Positions 31,927 through 40,034 of a stretch of 64,000 nucleotides of DNA are shown one piece after another. The stretch is from Microbacterium dauci. GTDB lineage: Bacteria > Actinomycetota > Actinomycetes > Actinomycetales > Microbacteriaceae. Within the stretch, counting starts at the first letter, position 1. Every line of letters starts with the position of its first letter. The stretch is taken from assembly GCF_030065535.1 (NCBI RefSeq), contig NZ_JASJND010000007.1, positions 310,001-374,000 of the forward strand, written 5' to 3'. The notes beneath the pieces were generated by a model that saw nothing but the letters and a program-made list of their open reading frames with translations, searched no databases and was not told the origin of the DNA. The position numbers and the translations under genes are program-made.

Positions 31927-31961
31927 GTCAAACCACGGGAAACCTGATACCGTTGGCGATC

Positions 31962-32525
31962 ATGAGCCAGCACGACGACCTGATCGGTGAGAATCTCGCC
32001 CGCCTTCGCGATTCCGTTTCACAGACCGAGCTTGCGAATCGCATGCGTGAGCGGGGCCATAAGTGGACCCAGCCGACCGTCGTCGCCGTCGAGAAGGGCG
32101 AGCGGCCGCTGCGTCTCGGCGAGGCGATCGACATCGCGGAAGTGCTCGGGGTCGACTTGCAGGATCTCGTCGACTACCCGGCGGCTCTGACCTTCTACAA
32201 CCAGATGGTCCGGGCAGAGGAGTCGCGCGCCCAGATGCTCCTGTGGGCTGCGCGGTACGAAGCGCAAGCACGCGCACTCGTGCGGGAGGCGGCGGCGTAC
32301 CGCAAGGAGACGGGCGAATCGGTCGACAGTGAGATCGAGGATTGGGGCATCGTCACGAGCGAGCCCGCTGATCACTTGGACTCTGCGAGAGCCGCACTCC
32401 TGCACTTCATCGAGTACGCGAAGGGCGGCCCGGAGCGCTGGGCATCTGTCAGGCCGATTGATGCGTTGATTTCTAGATATGAGCCGAAGGTGATCGCCGA
32501 TGGCGAGCATCAAGCAGAGGCCTGA
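31962..32525 (+). CDS. Immunity repressor (XRE family)
   Basis: The 187-residue protein starts MSQHDDLIGENLARLRDSVS. Its N-terminal HTH (VSQTELANRMRERGHKWTQ, then PTVVAVEKGERPLRLGEAID) is of the XRE/CI type. The rest is helical and acidic, with no LexA-like autocleavage domain visible. ATG 31962 is chosen over the TTG at 31953. It is transcribed rightward, away from the leftward early promoter, and ends inside the integrase gene start (26-bp overlap), so repressor and integrase are probably one transcript made in the lysogen. The palindrome AATCATGATT is the probable target. Confidence 0.78.
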   Translation: MSQHDDLIGENLARLRDSVSQTELANRMRERGHKWTQPTVVAVEKGERPLRLGEAIDIAEVLGVDLQDLVDYPAALTFYNQMVRAEESRAQMLLWAARYEAQARALVREAAAYRKETGESVDSEIEDWGIVTSEPADHLDSARAALLHFIEYAKGGPERWASVRPIDALISRYEPKVIADGEHQAEA

Positions 32526-33564
32526 CGGGGCCTGGCGGGCACGCTACCGCGACGACGCCGGCAAGGAACACGCCCGCCACTTCGCGAAGAAGCGGGACGG
32601 CGAAGCTTGGCTCGTCGAGCAGCAGGCCGCGGTAGCCGCAGGAACGCACGTAACTCCCGCTCGAGCGCGTACGACGCTTGGCGAGTGGGCCGAGACCTGG
32701 ATGAGCGGTTACGAGCGCCACAAGGCATCGACGGCGCGTCAGGCGCGCGTCCACCTGAAGGTGATCGTCGCGGAGCTTGGGGATCGGCCCATGCGCGATA
32801 TTCGACCCTCGGAGATCCGCACGTGGGTCACGTCACTGCAGGCTCGCTACGCACCGTCGACGGTGTACGCGCTGCACCGTCGTTTGTCGCAGGTCTTCAC
32901 TGACGCGATCGACGACGGCCTCGTCGCGAAGTCGCCGTGCTCTCGGAAGACATCGCCGCCAGCCCCCAAACAGCGACCGTACGTCGCGACGACGGAGCAG
33001 GTGTGGGCGTTGCATGACGCGCTGCCAGAGCACTTCCGGCCGGTGGTGTTGCTCGGCGCGTTCGTCGGCTTGAGGGTCGCGGAGATCGCCGTGCTGCGCG
33101 TCCGGGACGTCGACTTCATGCGGGGCATCGTGACGCCGGCTATTCAGTACCCGGCCGAACCGTTGAAGACTGACACCTCGAAGAATCCGGTTCCGATCCC
33201 GACCGAGCTCGCGGTGCTGCTGAACGCGAACCCCGTGCGCTGGGGGAGTGACACGATCGTCGTGGGTGCGTTCGGTCGGCCCGTCGCGCCTTACACGATC
33301 GAGCAGGCGTTCGCTGCTGCGCGTGAGGCTGTCGACGGGCTACCTGCCGGCTTCCGAATTCACGACTTGCGGCACTACTTCGCTAGCCTGCTCATCGCCG
33401 CTGGCCTCGACATCAAGACCGTCCAGGCGCGACTACGCCACGCGTCCGCGAAGACGACGCTCGACACCTACGGGCACATGTGGCCCGACCGCGACGAATC
33501 GTCGCGAGCGGCCGTGAGCGCTGCACTGCGAGTCCCAGTGGCTGCGGCAACGGACGCCGGCTGA
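32500..33564 (+). CDS. int: Tyrosine integrase
   Basis: The 354-residue recombinase has an N-terminal arm-binding domain (ASIKQRPDGAWRARYRDDAG, residues 2-55), a core-binding SAM-like domain (residues about 60-145) and a catalytic domain. In the latter the active-site set is visible: Arg192 (FVGLRVAEI), Lys223, His288 and Arg291 (HDLRHYF), His314 (RLRHAS), and the nucleophile Tyr324 (LDTYGHMWPD). All key residues are present. It should recombine the 20-bp core in attL/attR. The arm-type repeats with 11-bp spacing at both ends are the likely target of its N-terminal domain. Confidence 0.93.
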   Translation: MASIKQRPDGAWRARYRDDAGKEHARHFAKKRDGEAWLVEQQAAVAAGTHVTPARARTTLGEWAETWMSGYERHKASTARQARVHLKVIVAELGDRPMRDIRPSEIRTWVTSLQARYAPSTVYALHRRLSQVFTDAIDDGLVAKSPCSRKTSPPAPKQRPYVATTEQVWALHDALPEHFRPVVLLGAFVGLRVAEIAVLRVRDVDFMRGIVTPAIQYPAEPLKTDTSKNPVPIPTELAVLLNANPVRWGSDTIVVGAFGRPVAPYTIEQAFAAAREAVDGLPAGFRIHDLRHYFASLLIAAGLDIKTVQARLRHASAKTTLDTYGHMWPDRDESSRAAVSAALRVPVAAATDAG

Positions 33565-33565
33565 T

Positions 33566-34066
33566 CTACCGGGCAGGGGGTTCGTGTGTGGCAAACCATG
33601 CGAGCGCCCGCTCGAGCGGTTCGTACACCCAGCACCAGAGCGCCTGCTCCTCGTAGAGCACTGCGCTGGCCTCGTAGCCGGGCCGCGCCGGGCACTCGCG
33701 CCAGAGCCAGCCGCCCCCGAATGGCCCGACACCGTATGGGCCTTCCCCGAACCCCACCGCCATCGCGGCGTGCACGCCCCGATGAGCGACCTCGCCGCGA
33801 ACGTAGACCATCGCGACAACATTGCGACGCTCGACGTCAGACGCAGCCCATGCCACCTGCTGCTTCCCATTCACGCCGTAGGCGCTCCACAGCGCGTACA
33901 GATGACCTAATGCCTCCGCAGTCCGAGTGAGGATGCTCGCTTCATCGTCCGCGTCGATTGCGCGTCGGATGGCTTGTGAGGCGTCTGCGAGGCCAGCGAG
34001 GGCGATCTCGCGAGTGCTGAACGACGGTTCTGGGACCACGGTGAGGCCTTCCGGTGCTGGCGTCAT
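33566..34066 (-). CDS. Hypothetical protein between integrase and attR
   Basis: The 166-residue protein starts MTPAPEGLTVVPEPSFSTRE. A helical N-terminus (REIALAGLADASQAIRRAID, then LTRTAEALGHLYALWSAYGV) is followed by a Trp/Gly/Tyr-rich part (GPYGVGPFGGGWLWRECPAR, YEEQALWCWVYEPLERALAW). It converges on integrase with a 1-nt gap. It is oriented like glnA1 and begins about 100 nt beyond the glnA1 stop, so it could be reached by glnA1 transcription in a lysogen. Similar proteins occur on actinobacterial mobile elements, but I know of no function. Confidence 0.6.
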   Translation of the reverse strand: MTPAPEGLTVVPEPSFSTREIALAGLADASQAIRRAIDADDEASILTRTAEALGHLYALWSAYGVNGKQQVAWAASDVERRNVVAMVYVRGEVAHRGVHAAMAVGFGEGPYGVGPFGGGWLWRECPARPGYEASAVLYEEQALWCWVYEPLERALAWFATHEPPAR

Positions 34067-34078
34067 AGCGGGGTAGGC

Positions 34079-34114
34079 AGAGAGCCCGCCAGCACGGATG
34101 CTGACGGGCTCTCT
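34079..34114. terminator. Phage-borne hairpin downstream of glnA1
   Basis: AGAGAGCCCGCCAGCA / TGCTGACGGGCTCTCT with loop CGGA: a 16-bp stem with one mismatch. It lies 55 nt after the glnA1 stop codon (leftward) and 13 nt before the ATG of the gene 33566-34066. It can replace the lost native terminator of glnA1. Confidence 0.7.
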
Positions 34115-34123
34115 GTGAGATTC

Positions 34124-34142
34124 TGCGGACTCCCTGCGGACT
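34124..34142. repeat. Integrase arm-type repeats, attR side (two copies)
   Basis: TGCGGACT at 34124-34131 and 34135-34142, starting 11 bp apart. The octamer and spacing are the same as in the triplet near attL. Confidence 0.75.
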
Positions 34143-34168
34143 AAGCCCCGGATTTCCGCGTCATCTGG

Positions 34169-35593
34169 CTACACTCCGAAGTACAGCTCGTACTCGAAGG
34201 GGTGCGGGCGCTGGGCCAGCGGCTGGATCTCGTTCTCGATCTTGTACTCGATCCACGTCTCGATGAGCTCGGGCGTGAACACGTTGCCACGGGTCAGGAA
34301 CTCGTGGTCGGCGCGGAGCGCCTCGAGCGAGTCGAGCAGCGAGTTCGGAACCTGGGGAATGCTCTTGGCTTCCTCGGGCGGCAGCTCGTAGAGGTCCTTG
34401 TCGACCGGCTCGTGCGGCTCGATGCGGTTGATGATGCCGTCGAGGCCGGCCATCAGCTGCGCGGCGAACGCGAGGTACGGGTTGCCCGAGGCATCCGGCG
34501 CACGGAACTCGATGCGCTTGGCCTTGGGGTTCGAGCCCGTGATCGGAATGCGGATGGCAGCCGAACGGTTACCGGCCGAGTACACCAGGTTGACCGGCGC
34601 CTCGAAGCCCTTCACCAGACGGTGGTAGGAGTTCAGCGTCGGGTTGGTGAACGCGAGGACGGCGGGCGCGTGCGCCAGGATGCCGCCGATGTACCAGCGA
34701 GCGATGTCGCTCAGGCCGCCGTAGCCCTTCTCGTCGTAGAACAGCGGCTCGCCGTCGTTCCACAGCGACTGGTGCGTGTGCATGCCGGAGCCGTTGTCAC
34801 CGAACAGCGGCTTGGGCATGAAGGTCGCGACCTTGCCCCACTCCTCGGCGACGTTCTTGACGATGTACTTGAACTTCAGGATGTCGTCGGCCGCGTGCAC
34901 CATGGTGTCGAAGCGGTAGTTGATCTCCTGCTGACCGCCGGTGCCGACCTCGTGGTGCGCACGCTCGAGCAGGAGGCCTGCGTCGATGAGCTTCAGCGAG
35001 ATGTCGTCGCGGAGGTCGGCCGTCTTGTCGACGGGCGAAACGGGGAAGTAGCCGCCCTTGTAGGGGGTCTTGTTGGCCAGGTTGCCGCCCTCTTCGGTGC
35101 GGCCGGTGTTCCAGGCGCCCTCTTCGGAGTCGACCGAGTAGAAGCTCGCGTTCTGCTTCACTTCGTAACGGACGTCGTCGAAGATGTAGAACTCGGCCTC
35201 GGGGGCGAAGAACGCGGTGTCGGCGATGCCGGTCGAGGCGAGGTACTTCTCGGCCTTCTTGGCGACCTGGCGCGGGTCCTTGGCGTAGATCTCGCCGGTG
35301 CGCGGGTTGTAGATGTCGAAGACCATGATGAGCGTCTTCGCCTCGCGGAACGGGTCGAGGTACGCGGTGGTGACATCCGGGATCAGCTGCATGTCGGATT
35401 CGTGGATGTTCGCGAAGCCGCGGATCGACGAACCGTCGAAGAGCTGGCCGACCGTGAAGAACTCCTCGTCGACGGTCGAGGCCGGGATGTTGAAGTGCTG
35501 CTGCACACCGGGGAGATCCGTGAAACGGATGTCGAGGAACTTGACGTCCTCGTCCTTGATGTACGCGAGCACCTCGGATGAATCTTTGAACAT
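34169..35593 (-). CDS. glnA: Glutamine synthetase type I, adenylylatable (GlnA1), 3' end rebuilt by prophage
   Basis: The 474-residue beta-type GSI has [20 protein letters not shown] at the N-terminus and the metal and ATP motifs ([60 protein letters not shown]). The adenylylation loop [18 protein letters not shown] carries Tyr at about residue 402, the GlnE target. GGAG lies 7-8 nt before the ATG. The last residues, EYELYFGV, straddle the 20-bp prophage core (34176-34195). The final codons GGA GTG TAG are phage DNA, whereas the relic at attL ends GGG GTC TGA; the encoded protein is the same. The gene's natural neighbour and terminator (glsA side) now lie beyond the prophage. Confidence 0.95.
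   Translation of the reverse strand: MFKDSSEVLAYIKDEDVKFLDIRFTDLPGVQQHFNIPASTVDEEFFTVGQLFDGSSIRGFANIHESDMQLIPDVTTAYLDPFREAKTLIMVFDIYNPRTGEIYAKDPRQVAKKAEKYLASTGIADTAFFAPEAEFYIFDDVRYEVKQNASFYSVDSEEGAWNTGRTEEGGNLANKTPYKGGYFPVSPVDKTADLRDDISLKLIDAGLLLERAHHEVGTGGQQEINYRFDTMVHAADDILKFKYIVKNVAEEWGKVATFMPKPLFGDNGSGMHTHQSLWNDGEPLFYDEKGYGGLSDIARWYIGGILAHAPAVLAFTNPTLNSYHRLVKGFEAPVNLVYSAGNRSAAIRIPITGSNPKAKRIEFRAPDASGNPYLAFAAQLMAGLDGIINRIEPHEPVDKDLYELPPEEAKSIPQVPNSLLDSLEALRADHEFLTRGNVFTPELIETWIEYKIENEIQPLAQRPHPFEYELYFGV
34176..34195. repeat. attR core (20-bp direct repeat, copy 2)
   Basis: Identical to 17774-17793. Right of it the sequence continues as chromosomal glnA1 (GAAGGGGTGCGG); left of it (TCTGGCTACACT) is phage. 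It lies inside glnA1 codons for EYELYFG. Confidence 0.93.
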
Positions 35594-35713
35594 GGAGTCT
35601 CCAAGATCGGATGCGATTGGCGTCGCCTGTCGGATCAGGCGCCCCTCGAACCTATCCCGATCCAGTTGCTCTGCAGTATCCCGCGTGTTTCAGGGAGGTT
35701 ACGCGAGCCCGAT

Positions 35714-35719
35714 TAGGCT
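35714..35719 (+). promoter_or_regulatory. -10 box of the RDD gene (leaderless type)
   Basis: TAGGCT ends 7 nt before the GTG at 35727, so the predicted transcript has little or no leader. It lies in the 133-bp divergent region shared with glnA1. Confidence 0.5.
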
Positions 35720-35726
35720 GGGTTCT

Positions 35727-36155
35727 GTGACCGCTCCAGCCTCTGAATACCCCGGTGAACGGCTGGGCCGCCCCACATCCGGACGCGGCAGCATCGGACG
35801 TCCAGGACGGCGGATCTTGGCGCTCCTGATCGACTGGACGGCCGCGACCATCATCGCGACCGCGTTCTTCGGGTACGACCAGTTCGCATTGCCTGAAAAG
35901 GCCGGCTGGACGATGTTCGCGCCGATGATCGTGTTCGCGGCGCTCCAGATCATCTTCATCCCGACGATCGGCGGGAGCCCGGGGCACCGCATCCTCGGGA
36001 TGCGAGTCGAGATGGAGCGTGGGGGATGGGTCGGCCTGTGGCGGCCGATCGTCCGCACGGCACTGCTCGTGCTCGTCATCCCCGCCGTGATCTGGGATGC
36101 CGACCAGCGCGGCATCCACGACAAGATCGTCGGCACGGTCCTCGTCCGCGCCTGA
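35727..36155 (+). CDS. RDD-family membrane protein
   Basis: The 142-residue protein starts MTAPASEYPGERLGRPTSGR at GTG 35727. Its RDD features are the Arg in GRRILALLIDWTAATIIATA, the hydrophobic spans at about residues 28-45, 60-85 and 115-130, and GGSPGHRILGMRVEM. RDD proteins are small membrane proteins of mostly unknown function, sometimes linked to ion transport. It is transcribed divergently from glnA1 and convergently to the DUF4191 gene, 18 nt away from its stop. Confidence 0.85.
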   Translation: MTAPASEYPGERLGRPTSGRGSIGRPGRRILALLIDWTAATIIATAFFGYDQFALPEKAGWTMFAPMIVFAALQIIFIPTIGGSPGHRILGMRVEMERGGWVGLWRPIVRTALLVLVIPAVIWDADQRGIHDKIVGTVLVRA

Positions 36156-36173
36156 GCGATCAGCGTCGGCGGA

Positions 36174-36884
36174 TCACCGCGGGCGCTGTGCGCGTGCGCG
36201 TGCCGGGTCGATTCCCTTCGGGATCGGCAGCGACGTGACCGACTGCGACACCGAATCGATGCGCTTGACGACCGCGGCGAGCGTCGCACGGTCCACCGTC
36301 TTCGGGAGCGACTTGATGGTCTTCGCGAGCTGCGAGATGGGCACGTCACCATCTTCGTGGCCCACGTAGATGACCTCGATGTTCACACCGGATGCCACGC
36401 GCGAGACCTTCTTGCGCTCGTCGCTGACGAGGCGCGTGAGGCGCCCGCGAGCGCCCTCTCCGACGATGACGACGCCGCCGCGGCCGACGGCACGGTAGAC
36501 GGCGTCCTGCGTGCGGGGGTTCACGCCGACGGGCATGTCGCTGGTCACCCAGCGACGGCCGAGGCCGGTGGAGAGGATGTGGCCGGCGGCACCGGGCATG
36601 CCGTCGAGCTTCTTGTACATGACGCGCGTCGAGAGCCGCGTCAGGGTGATCATCGCGAGCAGGAAGCCGAGGAGCAGGCCGCTGACGCCCCAGAGGATGA
36701 CGCTCCAGATCGCGAACGGCGGGATCAGGAACCCGATCAGCACGCCGACGCCGACACCGAGGACGATCACGCCGATCAGCGCGAACGGCAGCCACCGGAA
36801 CTCGCCCTGCGTGAACGTGTAGAGCGAGCGGATCTGGGAGAAGAAGCCGGGACGCTTCTCAGGAGCGGTACTGCGCGATGCCAT
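36174..36884 (-). CDS. DUF4191 membrane protein
   Basis: The 236-residue protein starts MASRSTAPEKRPGFFSQIRS and has two adjacent hydrophobic spans (WLPFALIGVIVLGVGVGVLI, then AIWSVILWGVSGLLLGFLLA, residues 29-82). A cytoplasmic domain follows with GMPGAAGHILSTGLGRRWVT and VGRGGVVIVGEGARGRLTRL. This is the DUF4191 layout, conserved in actinobacteria next to lipoic-acid or glnA genes; the function is unknown. The ATG at 36884 lies 6 nt after a TAGGCT box, again a leaderless-type start. Confidence 0.85.
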   Translation of the reverse strand: MASRSTAPEKRPGFFSQIRSLYTFTQGEFRWLPFALIGVIVLGVGVGVLIGFLIPPFAIWSVILWGVSGLLLGFLLAMITLTRLSTRVMYKKLDGMPGAAGHILSTGLGRRWVTSDMPVGVNPRTQDAVYRAVGRGGVVIVGEGARGRLTRLVSDERKKVSRVASGVNIEVIYVGHEDGDVPISQLAKTIKSLPKTVDRATLAAVVKRIDSVSQSVTSLPIPKGIDPARARAQRPR

Positions 36885-36890
36885 GTGCTC

Positions 36891-36896
36891 AGCCTA
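36891..36896 (-). promoter_or_regulatory. -10 box of the DUF4191 gene (leaderless type)
   Basis: TAGGCT on the minus strand, 6 nt before the ATG at 36884. Confidence 0.5.
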
Positions 36897-37002
36897 CCTT
36901 TTGCGTGCCGCCGACTTCTTCACACCCGTGCCGGGCCGCGAGCTCTCCACCGGAGCGCTCGCGGCACCGACGGGCCCGCATCGCGAGCGTGACGCTGGGG
37001 TG

Positions 37003-38244
37003 ATGGAGCCGATCCCCCTCGCACCACCGCAGACGTTGCGCGAGTTGACGCTCGCGGATGCGCCGTTCGCAGGCACTCTTTGCGGCGGAGATCCACCCAC
37101 GGTCTGGATCGACGCGGCCGTGTTCGCGTCCTCGCCGGCCTGGGCGGCGGGTGAGGCCGAGCACGTGCTGGCGCCGATGGACGCCGGCCGGACGCTCGCG
37201 GGCGATCGGGTCGTCGTCGAACACTGCCCGTTCCGTCTGGGAGCGTTGGTGGAGGCGGGCGGGGTCGATGCTGCGGGCGCAGCTGTGACGGTCGCGGTCA
37301 GCATGCTCCGCGGGGCTGCGGAGGCAGACGCGGTGGGCGCCGAGGTCGGGTCGTGGTGGGTGACCACCGCAGGCAGGCCGATGCTCGCGCTCACCGGCTC
37401 GGCGGCGTGGCGCGTCGAGGCCGCGTCGATCTTGGAGGCGCTCCGCACGCGAGTATCAACCGAACTCTCATCCCTCCTCGCAGATGCAGCGACAGCGCTC
37501 TCGGACGCACGGTCGCTGCGCCGCGAAGCGGAGCGTGTCGAAGCGGCGCTGTTCGAGGTTGCGCTGCCAGGGCCGCTCGAGCTCGCTCCACGAGCGGATG
37601 CCGCGCCGCCGCACGCCACGCGCGTCGCAAACGCTCCCGAGGCGCGGCGGTCTTCGAGCGTCGTCGCGTCGCTGGTCGACACGATCGCGGGGGCGCTCGA
37701 CCGACAGTTCGCCGACCGGCTGCGAGGCGTGGGTGTGTCCCTCGCCGCGATGCGAAGCCGTTCGCGTCCGACTGCACGGCGCCCACACCGACGTCGTGCG
37801 GTGCTCCTCGCCGGAGCGGCCGGAACCGCCGTGGTGGCAGCCGGGCTATTCTGGCCGGCGACAGCCGACCCGGGCCCCGACCCGCGTTCGTCGACCACCG
37901 CGACCGCGTCCCCGACCGCGTCGACCACCCCCGCGCCGCCTTCGTCACCGGCGACGTCCGCGCCGGCCGCCGACCCCGACGACGACATCGCGGTGCAGGG
38001 TGCGGCGCTCGTGCGTGCCGTCGCGGGGTGCACCGAGCGGTGCGACGGGTTCTGGGAAGAGCCGCACCAGGCGGCATCCATTCCGGCAGCGGTCGGGGAC
38101 TTCACCGTCGAGGTGATCGACGAGTACGGGGGAGTGGCGGCGCTCCGGGTGTCCGGCGATGCACCGGCGCAGGTCGTCGTGATCGTGCGCCGAAACGACG
38201 AATGGCTGGTCCGCGAGGTGTACGACCTCGCAGACCAGCCATGA
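37003..38244 (+). CDS. Hypothetical single-span membrane protein
   Basis: The 413-residue protein starts MEPIPLAPPQTLRELTLADA at ATG 37003; an in-frame upstream start is possible but would run into the DUF4191 promoter. Residues 1-260 are Ala-rich and cytoplasmic by prediction. A basic stretch (TARRPHRRR) precedes one membrane span (AVLLAGAAGTAVVAAGLFWP, about residues 266-286). A Thr/Ser/Pro-rich linker follows, and then an external domain ending VIVRRNDEWLVREVYDLADQ. A pair of cysteines (GCTERCDG) lies in the external part. I do not recognise a family. It ends 12 nt before the oppositely oriented sucB. Confidence 0.6.
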   Translation: MEPIPLAPPQTLRELTLADAPFAGTLCGGDPPTVWIDAAVFASSPAWAAGEAEHVLAPMDAGRTLAGDRVVVEHCPFRLGALVEAGGVDAAGAAVTVAVSMLRGAAEADAVGAEVGSWWVTTAGRPMLALTGSAAWRVEAASILEALRTRVSTELSSLLADAATALSDARSLRREAERVEAALFEVALPGPLELAPRADAAPPHATRVANAPEARRSSSVVASLVDTIAGALDRQFADRLRGVGVSLAAMRSRSRPTARRPHRRRAVLLAGAAGTAVVAAGLFWPATADPGPDPRSSTTATASPTASTTPAPPSSPATSAPAADPDDDIAVQGAALVRAVAGCTERCDGFWEEPHQAASIPAAVGDFTVEVIDEYGGVAALRVSGDAPAQVVVIVRRNDEWLVREVYDLADQP

Positions 38245-38256
38245 CGCCAGTGCGCG

Positions 38257-39972
38257 TTACGCGCCGAGCTGTGCCTCGAACTGCGCCGCCTCGAGGCGCG
38301 CCTTGACGGCGCTCAGGAAGCGGGCTGCGTCGGCGCCGTCGATGACACGGTGGTCGTACGACAGGGCGAGGTAGACGTACGAGCGAACGCCGATCGCGTC
38401 CTTGCCGTCGATCGAGACGACGCCCGGACGCTTCACGACGACACCCGTGCCGAGGATCGCCGACTGCGGCAGGAACACGACGGGCGTGTCGAACAGCGCG
38501 CCGCGCGAACCGGTGTTGGTCAGCGTGAACGTGCCGCCGGCGAGCTCGTCGGGCTTCAGCTTGTTGTTGCGCGTGCGGTCGGCCAGGTCGGCGATCTCGT
38601 GCGCGATCTGGGCGATGGTCTTGTCACCGGCGTCGCGGAGGACGGGGGTGAGCAGGCCGCGCTCGGTGTCGACCGCGATCGAGAGGTTCTCGGACGCCGG
38701 GTAGACGATCTGGTCGCCGTCGACGGTCGCGTTGATGATCGGGAACGCCTTCAGCGCCTCTGCCGCGGCGAGCGCGAAGAACGGCATGAACGACAGCTTG
38801 TCGCCGGTCTTCTCGAGGAACGACGCCTTCACCTTGTCGCGGTAGTTCGCGACCTTGGTGACGTCGACCTCGATGACCGTGGTGAGCTGCGCGGTCTGCT
38901 GCATCGACTCGACGGCGCGGCTGGCGAGCACCTTGCGCAGACGCGACATCGCCTGCGTGGTGCCGCGCAGCGGCGAGACCTCGAGGGGTGCGGGCGCTGC
39001 GGCTGCCGGAGCCGCGGCGGGTGCCTCGGACTTCGGTGCCTCGGCGGCCTTGAGGACGTCCTCCTTGCGGATGCGTCCGCCGACACCGCTGCCGGTGACC
39101 GTGGCAAGGTCGACGCCGTGCTGCTGCGCGAGCTTGCGGACGAGGGGCGTCACGTAGGTGACGTCGTCATCAGCGGATGCCGCGGGCGCAGGTGCCTCGG
39201 CCTTCGCGGGCTCGGCGGCCGGTGCCGGAGCGGCGGCGGGAGCCGGAGCCTCGGCCTTGGCGGGCTCGGCGGCCGGAGCGGGCTCCTCGGCCTTCGCGGG
39301 CTCCTCGGCCTTCGCGGGCTCGGCGGCGGGAGCCGGAGCCTCGGCGGCGGGCGCCGGAGCACCCGAGCCGACGCGGGCGAGCACGGCGCCGACGGCGACG
39401 GTCTCGTCCTCCTGGACGAGGATCTCGGTCAGCGTGCCGGCGACCGGCGAGGGGATCTCGGTGTCGACCTTGTCGGTCGAGATCTCGAGGAGCGGCTCGT
39501 CGACTGCGACGTCGTCGCCGACCTGCTTCAGCCAGCGGGTGACGGTGCCCTCGGTGACGCTCTCGCCGAGTTCGGGGAGCACGACATCCTTCGCGTCGCC
39601 CGATGCGGCGGGGGCTGCCTCGGCGGCGGGCGCCTGCTCTGCGGGAGCCTCGGCTGCGGGAGCCTCCTCCGCGGGGGCTGCCTCGGGCTCGGCGGGCGCT
39701 GCATCGTCAGCGGGGGCGTCGGCCGGTGCGGACGAGCCGTCGCCGATCTTCGCGAGGACGGCGCCGACCTCGACGGTCTCGTCCTCCTCGACGAGGATCT
39801 CCTCGATGACGCCGCTCACCGGCGACGGGATCTCCGTGTCGACCTTGTCGGTCGAGATCTCGAGCAGCCCCTCGTCGGCCTGGATCGTGTCCCCGACCTT
39901 CTTGAGCCAGCGGGTGACCGTTCCCTCAGTGACGCTCTCACCGAGCGCGGGGAGGACCACGGATGTGCTCAT
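38257..39972 (-). CDS. sucB: 2-oxoglutarate/2-oxoacid dehydrogenase E2 (dihydrolipoamide acyltransferase), two lipoyl domains
   Basis: The 571-residue E2 transfers acyl groups to CoA in 2-oxoacid dehydrogenase complexes. It has two lipoyl domains, each with [14 protein letters not shown]; the lipoylated lysines are about Lys43 and Lys168. A long Ala/Pro/Glu-rich linker follows. Next come an E3-binding domain ([20 protein letters not shown]) and a catalytic domain ending [20 protein letters not shown] with the HxxxDG active site. In actinobacteria one such E2 can serve both pyruvate and 2-oxoglutarate complexes. AAGGAG precedes the ATG by about 8 nt. The preceding gene in the same direction is lpd, 62 nt upstream. 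Confidence 0.92.
   Translation of the reverse strand: MSTSVVLPALGESVTEGTVTRWLKKVGDTIQADEGLLEISTDKVDTEIPSPVSGVIEEILVEEDETVEVGAVLAKIGDGSSAPADAPADDAAPAEPEAAPAEEAPAAEAPAEQAPAAEAAPAASGDAKDVVLPELGESVTEGTVTRWLKQVGDDVAVDEPLLEISTDKVDTEIPSPVAGTLTEILVQEDETVAVGAVLARVGSGAPAPAAEAPAPAAEPAKAEEPAKAEEPAPAAEPAKAEAPAPAAAPAPAAEPAKAEAPAPAASADDDVTYVTPLVRKLAQQHGVDLATVTGSGVGGRIRKEDVLKAAEAPKSEAPAAAPAAAAPAPLEVSPLRGTTQAMSRLRKVLASRAVESMQQTAQLTTVIEVDVTKVANYRDKVKASFLEKTGDKLSFMPFFALAAAEALKAFPIINATVDGDQIVYPASENLSIAVDTERGLLTPVLRDAGDKTIAQIAHEIADLADRTRNNKLKPDELAGGTFTLTNTGSRGALFDTPVVFLPQSAILGTGVVVKRPGVVSIDGKDAIGVRSYVYLALSYDHRVIDGADAARFLSAVKARLEAAQFEAQLGA
39180..39365. repeat. Degenerate tandem repeats encoding the Ala/Pro/Glu linker of SucB
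   Basis: Repeats of about 24-30 bp such as CCTCGGCCTTCGCGGGCTC recur in the linker between the second lipoyl domain and the E3-binding domain. They encode [20 protein letters not shown]-type sequence, a low-complexity swinging arm that is prone to length change. Confidence 0.75.
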
Positions 39973-40034
39973 GACTGTGTCTCCTTCAAGAAAGTGCGTG
40001 TGCTGTCTAGCCTAGTCCCGCCCGACAGGGGTGG

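Larger units (their letters stand above)
17774..34195. mobile_element. Small prophage integrated in the 3' end of glnA1
   Basis: The element is 16.4 kb between two perfect copies of a 20-bp sequence, CCGAAGTACAGCTCGTACTC. Integrase and repressor face right, and every lytic and structural gene faces left from a promoter near 31900. The modules run from right to left: a gene beside attR (33566-34066), integrase, repressor, excisionase-like protein, HTH proteins, tRNA, initiator with internal origin, HTH and HNH proteins, terminase, portal, protease-capsid fusion, connectors, tail, sigma-like protein, and two small rightward genes by attL. Its DNA is somewhat less GC-rich than the flanks, most clearly at 18430-19720. 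The gene order is that of a siphovirus with an unusually small genome. No holin, endolysin, tail fibre beyond two minor proteins, or small terminase was recognised, so it could be defective or could lyse by an unrecognised route. Confidence 0.95.

Noticed and set aside
17774-34195. The 20-bp repeat as chance similarity between two glnA genes
   Set aside because: The left copy is followed by the glnA1-type end Gly-Val-stop in the right frame, arm-type repeats flank both copies, and integrase lies beside the right one. GlnA2 (4438-5775) ends differently, so this is not cross-matching between paralogues.
39180-39365. CRISPR-like or minisatellite repeat
   Set aside because: The repeats are degenerate, lie in frame inside sucB and encode the Ala/Pro/Glu linker; there are no spacers.
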